14,334 bases of DNA from Pseudomonadota bacterium (GTDB taxonomy: Bacteria; Pseudomonadota; Alphaproteobacteria; Reyranellales; Reyranellaceae), in assembly GCA_023436825.1 (NCBI GenBank), contig JAEZHS010000649.1, positions 1 to 14,334 on the forward strand. The letters run 5' to 3'. Positions 5,998 to 13,271 of the stretch are shown in pieces (position 1 is the first letter of the stretch; each line of letters begins with the position of its first letter). The notes below the pieces were generated by a model. The model saw only the letters and a program-made list of their open reading frames with translations, had not been told where the DNA came from and ran no database searches. The position numbers and the translations under genes were made by a program.

Positions 5998-6806
5998 CGG
6001 CTGTTCCAGAATCGGTGGAGGGCGTTGGCGTCGCCATTGAACAAATTGCGATCGCAATAGGCGACACCAGCTACGGCGCGGGCCTGCGAGCCGTAGGCGA
6101 CGTCGGTTTCGGTCTGGTTTGCGGCGTACTGCCAGAGCTTCCAGCCGCGATCGGCCCACGCCCACGGAATCTCCGGCTGCTCGCGATAGTCGGCGAGCCA
6201 GAGATCGCAGCGCGCCAGCAGCGAGCCGGGCTGCACCGGTTGGCCGAGGCTCAGCCCGCGGCGGCCGTACTTCTGGCCATTGGCCCATTGCGGGTGAGTG
6301 TAGAGCATCGGCAATCGGCCGGTCTGCTGGCGCACGACCTGCACGAAGGCCTCGGCCTGGGCCAGTGTCATGGTATTGCGCGGATTGGCGTCGTTGGGCT
6401 CGAGATCGAGGGCGATCAGCGTCGAGGGTCCCGGCCGCACGACCGAGAGGAAGGCCATCGCCTGGTCGGAACCGGAATATTGCCGCGTGCCGAAGTGATA
6501 GGCGCCCCACAGCAGACCCGCCTGCTCGGCCAGCGGACGGCGGACGGCGTAGGACGAATCGACCCAATCGCCGCCTTCGGTGGCTTTGTGGATGAGACCC
6601 AGGATGCCACTGCGACGAATCGCGCCGAAGTCGCTGACGGCGACGCCATGGCTGATGTCGATGACGGCGTCCAGTCCGGTCGGCCCCGTCGGCGGATGAT
6701 CGATGTAGACGTCTCCGCCGCGCCTCGCGACGGGCTGCTGCCCGCCACAACCCGCCAGCGCCAGGCTGCCCAGCGCGCCCCCAAACACAACTCTGCGGGA
6801 AACCAT
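5985..6806 (-). CDS. GH25-family lysozyme (N-acetylmuramidase), probable Tat-exported lipoprotein
   Basis: This 273-aa protein has the glycoside hydrolase family 25 barrel, which cleaves the MurNAc-GlcNAc bond of peptidoglycan. Visible motifs are VIDISHG (Asp50 region) at the first strand, IHKATEGGDWVD, GAYHFG (101-106), and ALDLEPND, whose DLE (134-136) holds the catalytic acid. LWLADY and KLWQYA close the barrel. The N-terminus MVSRRVVFGGALGSLALAGC combines a twin-arginine motif with a lipobox (LAGC, Cys20), predicting a Tat-exported, lipidated envelope protein. The ATG at 6806 was preferred to a TTG at 6827, which would sit at the predicted transcript start; GGGTTGGGG precedes the ATG. It is divergent from a peptidoglycan-binding protein gene, which fits a shared cell-wall role. 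Confidence 0.88.
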   Translation of the reverse strand: MVSRRVVFGGALGSLALAGCGGQQPVARRGGDVYIDHPPTGPTGLDAVIDISHGVAVSDFGAIRRSGILGLIHKATEGGDWVDSSYAVRRPLAEQAGLLWGAYHFGTRQYSGSDQAMAFLSVVRPGPSTLIALDLEPNDANPRNTMTLAQAEAFVQVVRQQTGRLPMLYTHPQWANGQKYGRRGLSLGQPVQPGSLLARCDLWLADYREQPEIPWAWADRGWKLWQYAANQTETDVAYGSQARAVAGVAYCDRNLFNGDANALHRFWNSRSRA

Positions 6807-6835
6807 CCCCAACCCTTCATTATGCAACCGTTTCC

Positions 6836-6844
6836 ATCATAGCA
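6836..6844 (-). promoter_or_regulatory. Possible extended -10 promoter for the GH25 lysozyme gene
   Basis: On the minus strand TGCTATGAT (6844-6836) fits an extended -10 element (TGnTATAAT, one mismatch in the hexamer). It lies about 30 bases before the ATG at 6806. No good -35 is seen, which extended -10 promoters tolerate. Confidence 0.35.
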
Positions 6845-6939
6845 CGGTTGGGCTGTGGGCTGGTGCGTGTTGGTCTCCGATTGGTCACGCTATGCGTCAG
6901 CCCCGATGACGTATCTGCAGCAGTCGGCGAGGTGTGATC

Positions 6940-7731
6940 ATGCTGGGCGACGGCACGATAAGTTCCACGATTGGTTCATGGTGGGGCAAGGTCCGGCCGA
7001 AAAGCGCCCGCCGCGACGCATCGCCCGCCAGCGACGCCATGTTCATCGACGTGATGGCCGACTTCTCGCGCAAGCTCGGCGAGCGGGCGGCTCGACAATC
7101 GGCCGCCGGCCTGGCCGCCGCGCAGCAGGAACGGCGTGAAGCGTTACGGACCTATGACCGGGCACGTCGACGCCAGCAGATTTTGACGGCGGGTGTCGCC
7201 GCGGGGGCGTTGATCGCTCTCGGCATCGCCTCGCTTGCTCCGCCCATCGCCCCGCCTGTCGCCGCCCCTCCGGCCGTCGCCGCGGCGCCCGAGCCAACCG
7301 AGCCGGCACCGCCTGTCATGGTGGCGGCTGCGCAGCCGACTGTCGTACCCGACGCCGCCTCAACCACGCTGCCGCCCCCGCCAGCCCCTCCGGTTGCGGC
7401 GACACCGCCTGTGCCGGAGCCGCTGCAGGCCGACGAGATACGGGAAGTGCAGAGGCGCCTGCAGGGCTTCGGCTTCAATCCCGGACCGGCCGACGGCGTC
7501 GCCGGGCGGATGACCGCAAACGCCGCCGCGAGCTACCAGCAGAGTCGAGGCCAGCCGCTCAGCGGCGACGTCGATCGCGACCTGCTGGAGCAACTCCGCC
7601 AGGATCCGGCACCCCAGGTGGCCCCGCCACCGCCTCAACGGACGGCTCAGCGCGCCCGGCCTTATGCGACCGCGCGCCGTGATGGGCCGCTCGATCGCCT
7701 CGGGCGCTTCCTCGACTCGCTGGTGCGCTGA
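6940..7731 (+). CDS. Membrane-anchored peptidoglycan-binding domain protein
   Basis: This 263-aa protein has four parts. A charged, helical N-terminal region (1-80) is rich in Arg, Ala and Gln. One membrane segment follows (ILTAGVAAGALIALGIASLA, about 81-100). Then come a long Pro/Ala linker (101-163) and a peptidoglycan_binding_1-type domain (about 164-220; EIREVQRRLQGFGFNPGPADGVAG, then TANAAASYQQSRG). The tail is basic and proline-rich, ending LDRLGRFLDSLVR. The likely topology is cytoplasmic N-terminus with the binding domain in the periplasm. It has no catalytic domain, so it probably tethers or senses the cell wall. ATG at 6940 is preceded by GAGGTG (6929-6934) with five bases between; a GTG at 6934 overlaps that site. 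It is divergent from the GH25 gene, and its stop is four bases from that of the convergent hydrolase. Confidence 0.85.
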   Translation: MLGDGTISSTIGSWWGKVRPKSARRDASPASDAMFIDVMADFSRKLGERAARQSAAGLAAAQQERREALRTYDRARRRQQILTAGVAAGALIALGIASLAPPIAPPVAAPPAVAAAPEPTEPAPPVMVAAAQPTVVPDAASTTLPPPPAPPVAATPPVPEPLQADEIREVQRRLQGFGFNPGPADGVAGRMTANAAASYQQSRGQPLSGDVDRDLLEQLRQDPAPQVAPPPPQRTAQRARPYATARRDGPLDRLGRFLDSLVR

Positions 7732-7735
7732 CCGA

Positions 7736-9649
7736 TCAGACCAGGTCGCGCGGTATCGCGCAGTCCCAATCGCGACTGCAGACTTCCTCGTCGCCCGCGA
7801 AGGCGCGCAGCCTCGCCTGCAGGCGAAACGCCTCATTCGTGCAGGACATCTGCATCGAGGTTTCGAGCCGCACCTGCCAGTCGCCGCGCCGCTTGATCTG
7901 GACCCGTCGCATTTCGGCGACGGCGCTGGTCGGGTCGTCGTCCCCGATGTCGAGGTGGAACTTGCCTTCCCCGCCCAGCTCGAAGCCGAGCGTGTCGCGC
8001 GCCGGCATCGCCGTCTCGGCGGCTGGCAAGGGCGGCAGCGACGCATCCCCCGATCGTGATGGCCGCACCGGCAGGTCGAGCGTGCCGCCGAGGATCGTCA
8101 CCGTTGCGTCATCCGGCGCCGGCCAGATCATCGGCCAATAGGTCGTCGACAGCGCGAGCCGGAAGCGATGGCCGGCCGGAAAGCTCGCGCCGCAATCGTT
8201 GAGTTTCAGGCGAACGCGATAGCGCTCGCCCGGCACCAGCGGCGACGGCGCGGCATGGCTGTCGCGATGCGTGAGGTTCAGCACGCCGAAGCTGACGCGC
8301 AGCGATTCACCCGACGGATGCACGTCGCACAGCCGCGCCACGAGATTGGCGACCGGCTTGTCGCAAGCAATGTCGAGCGTGACGACCGGGGCACCCAGGA
8401 TTTCCAGGGTCTCGTCGAGCGGCGGCGTCTCGAACAGCAACGAGCGAGAATCGTCGGGCCGCTGATCGCCCGCCTGATCGTTGCCGCGACCGAACGGGCA
8501 CCATTCACCGGCCTCGCTGCCAACCGTTTGCGGTGAGCGCACGTCGCGCGATGCAAGCGGCGCGCTTACCGGCTGCAAGCCGTCGTCGGTCAGGAACAGG
8601 CGATGCGGCTTGCGATCGACCGGCGGCCAGACCGGCTCGGCGACCCAGCGTCCCGGCAGCGTCTCGTGATGCGTCGCCGGTCGATGGCTCTCGGTCATCC
8701 ACGCCCACAGCATCGGCTCGTCCATGACGCCCGTCGGCTTGCCCTTCAGCCAGTGGTCCCACCAGCGCAGCATCTCCTGCAGGAAGCCGATCTGTGGGCC
8801 GGGCTTGGCGAAATGGGGATAGGCATGCGCCCACGGGCCGATCAGTCCCTTGCGCGGCACACCAAGACGCTCCAGCAGGCGCGGGATGGCGTTGGTGTAG
8901 CCGTCGGTCCAGCCGCCGACGGCATAGACCGGACACTTGATCGCGCTGAAATCCTCGCACACCGAGCCGTGCCGCCAGTAGGCGTCGCGCCGCTGGTGCC
9001 GAAGCCAGGTCTCGAGGAACAGCGGCACGCCCTTCAGCCGTTCCAGCCACATCTCGCGCCACTGCTCGCCGACCAGCAGCGGATCGGGCGGTTGGCACAT
9101 GTCGCCGAAGAAGAAGCCGGCCCAGCCGAGATCGGCCGAGGCAAGCTTGGCGCCGCCCATGTAATGCACGTCGTCGGCATAGCGATCGTCGGTCGAGCAG
9201 AGCGTCACGACGGCCTTGAGCGCCGGCGGCTGCAGCGCCGCGACCTGCAGGGCATTGAAGCCGCCCCACGAGATGCCGAACATGCCGACCGCGCCGCTGC
9301 ACCACGGCTGGCCGGCGAGCCAGGCGATCACCTCCAGCGCATCGTCGAGCTCGGCCTGGCTGTATTCGTCGGAGAGCACGCCATCGGACTCGCCGCTGCC
9401 GCGAATGTCGACGCGGACCGCGGCATAGCCATGGCCGGCGAGATACGGATGAGTGAGGGCGTCGCGCTGATACGTGCCGTCGCGCTTGCGGTAGGGCAGG
9501 TACTCCAGCAGCGCGGGCACCGGCTGGGCCTCGGCATCCTCGGGCAGCCAGATGCGGGCAGCGAGCCGCGTGCCGTCCCTGAGCGGAATCAGCGTGTGCT
9601 CGATCTCGCGGACCGCGCGGGGAAACGACGTAACGATCAAGGTCGGCAT
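7736..9649 (-). CDS. CocE/NonD-family serine hydrolase (X-Pro dipeptidyl-peptidase S15-like)
   Basis: This 637-aa protein has the alpha/beta-hydrolase plus jelly-roll layout of CocE/NonD hydrolases. The N-terminal part shows RDGTRLAARIWLP (about 24-36), VDIRGSGESDG (80-90) and the nucleophile elbow GISWGG with Ser127. The acid is probably Asp249 in GGWTDGY and the histidine His275 in GPWAHAYP. From about residue 340 onward it is a beta-rich domain like the PepX C-terminal domain (RVSFGVLNLTHRD, PAGHRFRLALSTTYWP). Members cleave esters or amides, including cocaine esterase, glutaryl-acylase-like and X-Pro dipeptidyl-peptidase activities; the substrate here cannot be told. There is no signal peptide, so it is probably cytoplasmic. 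The ATG at 9649 has only a distant AAGGGAAG as ribosome site. Confidence 0.9.
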   Translation of the reverse strand: MPTLIVTSFPRAVREIEHTLIPLRDGTRLAARIWLPEDAEAQPVPALLEYLPYRKRDGTYQRDALTHPYLAGHGYAAVRVDIRGSGESDGVLSDEYSQAELDDALEVIAWLAGQPWCSGAVGMFGISWGGFNALQVAALQPPALKAVVTLCSTDDRYADDVHYMGGAKLASADLGWAGFFFGDMCQPPDPLLVGEQWREMWLERLKGVPLFLETWLRHQRRDAYWRHGSVCEDFSAIKCPVYAVGGWTDGYTNAIPRLLERLGVPRKGLIGPWAHAYPHFAKPGPQIGFLQEMLRWWDHWLKGKPTGVMDEPMLWAWMTESHRPATHHETLPGRWVAEPVWPPVDRKPHRLFLTDDGLQPVSAPLASRDVRSPQTVGSEAGEWCPFGRGNDQAGDQRPDDSRSLLFETPPLDETLEILGAPVVTLDIACDKPVANLVARLCDVHPSGESLRVSFGVLNLTHRDSHAAPSPLVPGERYRVRLKLNDCGASFPAGHRFRLALSTTYWPMIWPAPDDATVTILGGTLDLPVRPSRSGDASLPPLPAAETAMPARDTLGFELGGEGKFHLDIGDDDPTSAVAEMRRVQIKRRGDWQVRLETSMQMSCTNEAFRLQARLRAFAGDEEVCSRDWDCAIPRDLV

Positions 9650-9720
9650 TGTAGCCGCGGCTTCCCTTCATTGGCATGACCGTTTACAGGCTTTGGGATC
9701 GGAGGCAGGGGGAGCAGCCG

Positions 9721-11136
9721 GTGTCGGCGAGCAACAAGTTCTTGATTTTTGCAGTCGCGCTTTTGGCCGCGGTGATCGGCTATCTTGCGGTCGACCATCT
9801 CGAGCGTGCGACGGCGCCGGCATCGCAGCAGGCCACATCCCAACCAGCCGGGCCGGCGCCGACGACACCCGCTCCAGCTTTGGCGGCGCCTGCTCCGGCG
9901 ACGGCGGTGCCGCCGGCTGCCGCCACTGACGAGGCGACGGTCAGGCAGGCCTACAGCGAGTGCGTGTCGGGCCTGTTCCCGACCCAGGCCGACGCCCAGG
10001 TTCGCGCCGCCGCCTGTTCCAAAGCACTGCAGACCCGTCGGCTCAAGCCCGACGAGGTCGCGCTGGCGCGGCTGACGCGCGGGATCGCCCGCACGGCGCT
10101 CGGCGACAAGGCGCTGGCCGGCGAGGACTACATCGAGGCGGTGCAGCGCTACGACCGGCTGATCGATCCCGCCAACCCCGACTCGCTGGCGCTCTACCGG
10201 CGCGCCGTGGCGCTCGACTCCAGCGGCCAGACCGACAGGGCGCTGGAGGACTACAGCGCGGCGATCAAGGCCGACCCGAAGTCGTCGTTCGCCTTCCTCG
10301 GCCGCGGCGTACTGCTGGCGGTGCGCAAGCGCGCCTACGACCGCGCCATCGAGGACTTCGACAAGGTGCTGGCAATCGAGCCTGACAATGTCACGGCACT
10401 GGTGAGCCGTGGCGACGCTTTCTCGCAACTGAGCGACTTCGGCCGCGCCATGGCCGATCTCAACCGGGCGGTGGCGCTGGCGCCCGCCAATCCCGCTGTC
10501 CTGGTGACGCGTGGCCAGACCGAGAGCCGGCGCGGCAACGTCGCCGGAGCGGTGCGCGACTACGAGGCGGCGCTGAAGCTCGATCCGCGTTACGCCGCCG
10601 CCATGGTCAACCTCGCCGCCATCCGCGCGACACAGGGCCAATACGGCGCCGCCGTCGAACTGCTCGACCAGGCGATCGCGATCGACCCGCGCAATCAGCT
10701 CGCCTTCTACAATCGCGGCTACGCCGAGTTCGCGCTGAAGCAGTACGACAAGGCGATCGCCGACTACAGCGCGGCGATCGCGATCGATCCCAACATGGGG
10801 CTCGCCAACAACAACCGCGCGCTGAACCGCGCGATTGCCGGCAGCGACCTGGTGGCCGCACTCGCCGACAGCGACCAGGCTCTGAAGCTGCTGCCGCTGA
10901 ACCTCGAAGTCCGCGATACGCGCGGCTTCATCTACCTGAAGCTCGGCGATCCGGCCCTGGCGTTGAACGAGTACAACGCCGCGCTCACGATCGATCCCAA
11001 CCGCGCCCTGTCACTCTACGGCCGCGGCCTGGCCAGGATCAGGATGGGCGACGCCAATGGCAAGGGCGACCAGGAGGCGGCGCTCACCATCAACCCCGAA
11101 GTCGCCAACGACTTTGCGATCTACGGGCTGAAATAG
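9721..11136 (+). CDS. Membrane-anchored TPR-repeat protein
   Basis: The protein (471 aa from GTG 9721) has an N-terminal membrane helix (about 7-23, FLIFAVALLAAVIGYLA), an Ala/Pro-rich linker (about 30-68), and nine tetratricopeptide-like units of 34-35 residues, each ending in a DP, EP, AP or NP cap, for example IEPDN, LDPRY, IDPRN, IDPNM and IDPNR. The seventh unit is degenerate. TPR arrays form a curved scaffold for protein binding; here it would face the periplasm. Cys residues near 81 and 99, before the repeats, could form a disulfide. GTG 9721 was preferred because GGAGGCAGGGGGAG lies at 9701-9714; an in-frame ATG at 9676 has no ribosome site and would add 15 polar residues before the membrane helix. 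The partner is unknown. Confidence 0.85.
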   Translation: MSASNKFLIFAVALLAAVIGYLAVDHLERATAPASQQATSQPAGPAPTTPAPALAAPAPATAVPPAAATDEATVRQAYSECVSGLFPTQADAQVRAAACSKALQTRRLKPDEVALARLTRGIARTALGDKALAGEDYIEAVQRYDRLIDPANPDSLALYRRAVALDSSGQTDRALEDYSAAIKADPKSSFAFLGRGVLLAVRKRAYDRAIEDFDKVLAIEPDNVTALVSRGDAFSQLSDFGRAMADLNRAVALAPANPAVLVTRGQTESRRGNVAGAVRDYEAALKLDPRYAAAMVNLAAIRATQGQYGAAVELLDQAIAIDPRNQLAFYNRGYAEFALKQYDKAIADYSAAIAIDPNMGLANNNRALNRAIAGSDLVAALADSDQALKLLPLNLEVRDTRGFIYLKLGDPALALNEYNAALTIDPNRALSLYGRGLARIRMGDANGKGDQEAALTINPEVANDFAIYGLK

Positions 11137-11144
11137 CCCTAAGA

Positions 11145-11429
11145 CTAGCCCAGCGCTTGGCGGTAGGCGCGGCTGGCCGACGCGTCGACGGCCTGGCGGT
11201 CGTAATGGATGACGGCATCGCGACCGGGCTGGCAGGCCCGCAGCTCCTGGATATCGGCCCAGGTCTTGCCGGCCAGGGCATAAATCGCCTCGAGCCGGCG
11301 CCGTGCCTGCAGATCGGTCGGATTGAGCCGCAGCTCGTGCTCGGCATCGTCGGCGGCATCCCCCATGCGGTCGAGCTCGCGCTCGAGAAACGCCAAGCGC
11401 CGCGCGATCACAGCCTCGATCTCGTTCAT
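11145..11429 (-). CDS. Small helical protein of unknown function (94 aa)
   Basis: I do not recognise a named family. The N-terminal half is a likely coiled coil, IEAVIARRLAFLERELDRMG (about 4-23) followed by an acidic DAADDAEHELRLNP stretch; the second half has ARRRLEAIYALAGKTWADIQEL. There is no signal peptide or membrane segment. The ATG at 11429 has a GGGGGG ribosome site a few bases upstream, and codon use matches neighbouring genes, supporting a real gene. A much longer open frame extends upstream on this strand but is the shadow of the plus-strand genes beyond. Its stop lies eight bases from that of the convergent TPR gene. The 309-base gap upstream holds a palindrome that could be its operator. 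Confidence 0.68.
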   Translation of the reverse strand: MNEIEAVIARRLAFLERELDRMGDAADDAEHELRLNPTDLQARRRLEAIYALAGKTWADIQELRACQPGRDAVIHYDRQAVDASASRAYRQALG

Positions 11430-11474
11430 GATATCCCCCCGCTGGCACGCTCCTACGGTCAGACCGGCGACTTT

Positions 11475-11487
11475 GCAAGTGACTTGC
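11475..11487. promoter_or_regulatory. Operator-like 13-base palindrome
   Basis: GCAAGT-g-ACTTGC is a perfect inverted repeat with a one-base centre, 46 bases upstream of the 94-aa gene's ATG. Its size suits a dimeric repressor. No factor can be named. Confidence 0.3.
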
Positions 11488-11519
11488 TGTTGACAGTCGG
11501 TCGCGCAGCGGCCCCACAC

Positions 11520-11566
11520 CCACCACCCGGAGGAGCACCGCGAAACGGGCGCGTCTCGAAGGGTGG
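11520..11566. repeat. Intergenic stem-loop repeat resembling Bradyrhizobium/Reyranella-type elements
   Basis: CCACCC (11523-11528) pairs with GGGTGG (11561-11566). Inside, GAGGAGC (11530-11536) pairs imperfectly with GCGTCTC (11551-11557), and CCG-cgaaa-CGG caps the loop. The words GGAGGAGC and GCGTCTCGAAGG at this spacing resemble an intergenic palindrome I recall as common in Bradyrhizobium- and Reyranella-type genomes. That identification is from memory. Confidence 0.45.
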
Positions 11567-11673
11567 GCTGCCCCAGGACTCTGCACGCGCCGAGATGGCC
11601 GTCTGCGGCCCCCCGTCCTGAATGTCCGCCATCCAATCCCCGCCGCCATCGTGGCATGACTGCGACAGGTTCG
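11567..11673. other. Further inverted repeats upstream of the hemerythrin gene, no gene seen
   Basis: The 309-base gap 11430-11738 contains no convincing gene. Besides the palindrome, stem-loop and promoter listed separately, CAGGAC near 11574 pairs with GTCCTG near 11616, and within it GGCCG-tctg-CGGCC forms a small hairpin. These may extend the neighbouring repeat element. Confidence 0.3.
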
Positions 11674-11698
11674 GGAACGCAGGGCCGGATGCCTCGTT
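11674..11698 (+). promoter_or_regulatory. EcfG-type general stress promoter for the hemerythrin gene
   Basis: GGAAC (11674-11678) is followed by exactly 16 bases and CGTT (11695-11698), a full match to the EcfG consensus. The ATG lies 40 bases downstream at 11739. Hemerythrin-domain genes are plausible members of general stress regulons in this class. Confidence 0.75.
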
Positions 11699-11738
11699 GT
11701 CGGCGTGGTTTTGACCCGCAACCCGCACGAGGCCACAC

Positions 11739-12290
11739 ATGCCCAGCCGCGAAAAGCCCGACGCCATCGCCCTGCTCAAGGAAGACCATCGCAAGGTCGA
11801 GGACCTGTTCGAGAAGGCCGAGAAGGCGCGCGACGAAGACCGCAAGAAGATGCTGGTCCAGCAGATCTGCACCGAGCTGATGATCCACTCGATGGTCGAG
11901 GAGGAGATCTTCTACCCGGCCTGCAAGGGCCGGATCGACGACGAGGAGGCGCTCGAGGAGGCCTATGTCGAGCACGACGGCGCCAAGGTGCTGATCGCCG
12001 AACTGCTCGACAGCGAGCCCGACGCCGAGTTCTACGATGCCAAGGTCAAGGTGCTGTCGGAGCTGATCAAGCACCACGTCAAGGAGGAGGAGAAGCGATC
12101 GGAAGGGCTGATGGCGCAGGCGCGCGAAGCCGGGCTCGACATGGAGGCCCTGGGTGAGCGCATCATGGCGCGCAAGGAGGAGTTGAAGCAGGAATTCGCC
12201 GGCGGCAACCTGCCGCCGCCGCACACCCGCAGCTACACCGGGCACAAGCTGGTGCAGGACAATCCTGTCGCCGCGGCCGGCGACGACTGA
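11739..12290 (+). CDS. Hemerythrin HHE-domain protein
   Basis: This 183-aa cytoplasmic protein has a four-helix hemerythrin domain, which binds a di-iron centre for sensing or handling oxygen, nitric oxide or peroxide. Candidate ligands occur in order: His17 (KEDHRKVEDLF), His50 and Glu54 (IHSMVEEEIFYPA), His79 (VEHDGAKVLI), and His112 or His113 with Glu117 (IKHHVKEEEKR). A charged helical extension (about 120-152) and a disordered tail rich in Pro, His and acidic residues (LPPPHTRSYTG) follow. The ATG at 11739 has GAGG about seven bases upstream. A perfect EcfG-type promoter lies just ahead, so it is likely induced by general stress. The next gene begins 12 bases after its stop, suggesting cotranscription. 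Confidence 0.9.
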   Translation: MPSREKPDAIALLKEDHRKVEDLFEKAEKARDEDRKKMLVQQICTELMIHSMVEEEIFYPACKGRIDDEEALEEAYVEHDGAKVLIAELLDSEPDAEFYDAKVKVLSELIKHHVKEEEKRSEGLMAQAREAGLDMEALGERIMARKEELKQEFAGGNLPPPHTRSYTGHKLVQDNPVAAAGDD

Positions 12291-12302
12291 TCTCGAGTCC
12301 CC

Positions 12303-12884
12303 GTGCCCCTGTTCCTGCTCGACCGCGATGGCGTGGTCGTGGTCAACCGCAAGGACAACATCAAGTCGCCCGCCGGGCTGGTCCTGATCTCCGGCGCGGC
12401 GGAGGCGATAGCGCGGCTCACCGCCGCCGGCATCGATGTTGCGATCTGCACCAATCAGCCGGAGGTGGCGCGCGGCGTCATGAGCCACGCCGATCTCGAT
12501 GCCGTGCACGACGCCCTGACCGAAATGCTGGCGGCAAAGGGCGCCCGCATCGGCCGCATCCTGTCCTGCATCTGCGAGCGCAAGACACCGCGCATGAAGC
12601 CCGCCGCCGGCATGCTGCGGGAAGCCCTGGCCCACTACGGCGCCAAGGCCGCCGAAACGCCTTTCGTTGGCGACCAGGTCGACGACCTCAAGGCAGCCTT
12701 CCATGCCGGCTGCCTGCGCGTGCTGGTGCGAACAGGCCTGGGACGAAGGGCACTGGAAGACGGTCTGCCACAATATCTTGAGCCGGTGGCCGTGTACGAC
12801 GACCTTGCCGCGGTAGTCGACGCCTATCTCGGCAACCGTGCAGGCGCATCGGCATTTCTTCCGCAGAATGAGCGAGCAAACTGA
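12303..12884 (+). CDS. HAD-IIIA family phosphatase (GmhB/HisB-N-like)
   Basis: This 193-aa protein has all four HAD motifs: DRDG (Asp7 nucleophile, Asp9 acid) in FLLDRDGVVVVN, CTNQ (Thr50) as motif II, RMKPAAGML with Lys99 as motif III, and VGDQVDDL (Asp124, Asp127 or Asp128) as motif IV. The NQ after motif II and the overall length place it with HAD-IIIA enzymes such as heptose-bisphosphate phosphatase GmhB and the histidinol-phosphatase part of HisB. GmhB has a zinc loop with two Cys/His pairs; here only a Cys89-x-Cys91 pair before motif III is seen, so the loop is shortened and the substrate may differ. GTG at 12303 is the only suitable start, 12 bases after the hemerythrin stop. The end overlaps the next gene by 17 bases. 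Confidence 0.85.
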   Translation: MPLFLLDRDGVVVVNRKDNIKSPAGLVLISGAAEAIARLTAAGIDVAICTNQPEVARGVMSHADLDAVHDALTEMLAAKGARIGRILSCICERKTPRMKPAAGMLREALAHYGAKAAETPFVGDQVDDLKAAFHAGCLRVLVRTGLGRRALEDGLPQYLEPVAVYDDLAAVVDAYLGNRAGASAFLPQNERAN

Positions 12885-13107
12885 CCAAACCGACCGGACG
12901 GCCCGCGCCATGCGCGAGCACGTCGAGCGCCTGGCCCACGGGCGGCCCTGCCATTGGGTGCCCGTGCATGACATCGCCCAGAGCCTGGGGCTCGATGACG
13001 AGGCTGGCGACGCGGCCGTCCGGCGGGCGATCGAGCAGGGCTGGTTCGTGGCCGATGGCGACCCGCCGCACAGCGTCCGCCTCAGCGTGGTACAGACGGC
13101 AACGTGA
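12868..13107 (+). CDS. Small winged-helix-like protein of unknown function (79 aa)
   Basis: I do not recognise a named family. After a polar N-terminus (MSEQTDQTDRTARAMREHVERL), the segment WVPVHDIAQSLGLDDEAGDAAVRRAIEQGWFVADGDPPHSVRLS reads like a winged helix: a short helix with an SLGL turn, a recognition-type helix, then a two-strand wing. It could bind DNA or be a small protein-binding module. The ATG at 12868 lies inside the 3' end of the HAD gene (17-base overlap), implying translational coupling; the ribosome site is weak. A GTG at 12838 would extend the overlap. Codon use fits the neighbours. Existence is likely; DNA binding is an inference. Confidence 0.68.
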   Translation: MSEQTDQTDRTARAMREHVERLAHGRPCHWVPVHDIAQSLGLDDEAGDAAVRRAIEQGWFVADGDPPHSVRLSVVQTAT

Positions 13108-13271
13108 CGTTCCGCCACCTCGTTGGACGTGGTCGTTGCTCTCAACGGCACCCTGGCCGACTGCACCCACTGGCTGCATCACACCCGGGATGTGTTTGAC
13201 TTCACGCAGCGTCAGGCAGCCGAAAGGGGTGCCGCGCGTTGCATTTGGCCCAGTTGTCGAAGGAAGTGCCG

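Noticed and set aside
5886..6842. Plus-strand open frame of 318 codons
   Set aside because: It is antisense to the GH25 lysozyme, whose motifs and signal peptide are clear.
5441..11471. GTCAGACCGGCG shared by the regions upstream of the PAS gene and the 94-aa gene
   Set aside because: A 12-base match is expected by chance several times in 14 kb of GC-rich DNA, and the flanks differ.
11490..11518. TTGACA as a sigma70 promoter on the plus strand
   Set aside because: The hexamer 17 bases downstream is CCCACA, which does not resemble a -10 box.
11430..13166. Very long minus-strand open frame continuous with the 94-aa gene (673 codons in all)
   Set aside because: It runs antisense to the hemerythrin and HAD genes, both with catalytic residues. 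Only the last 94 codons, which have their own ribosome site, are kept.
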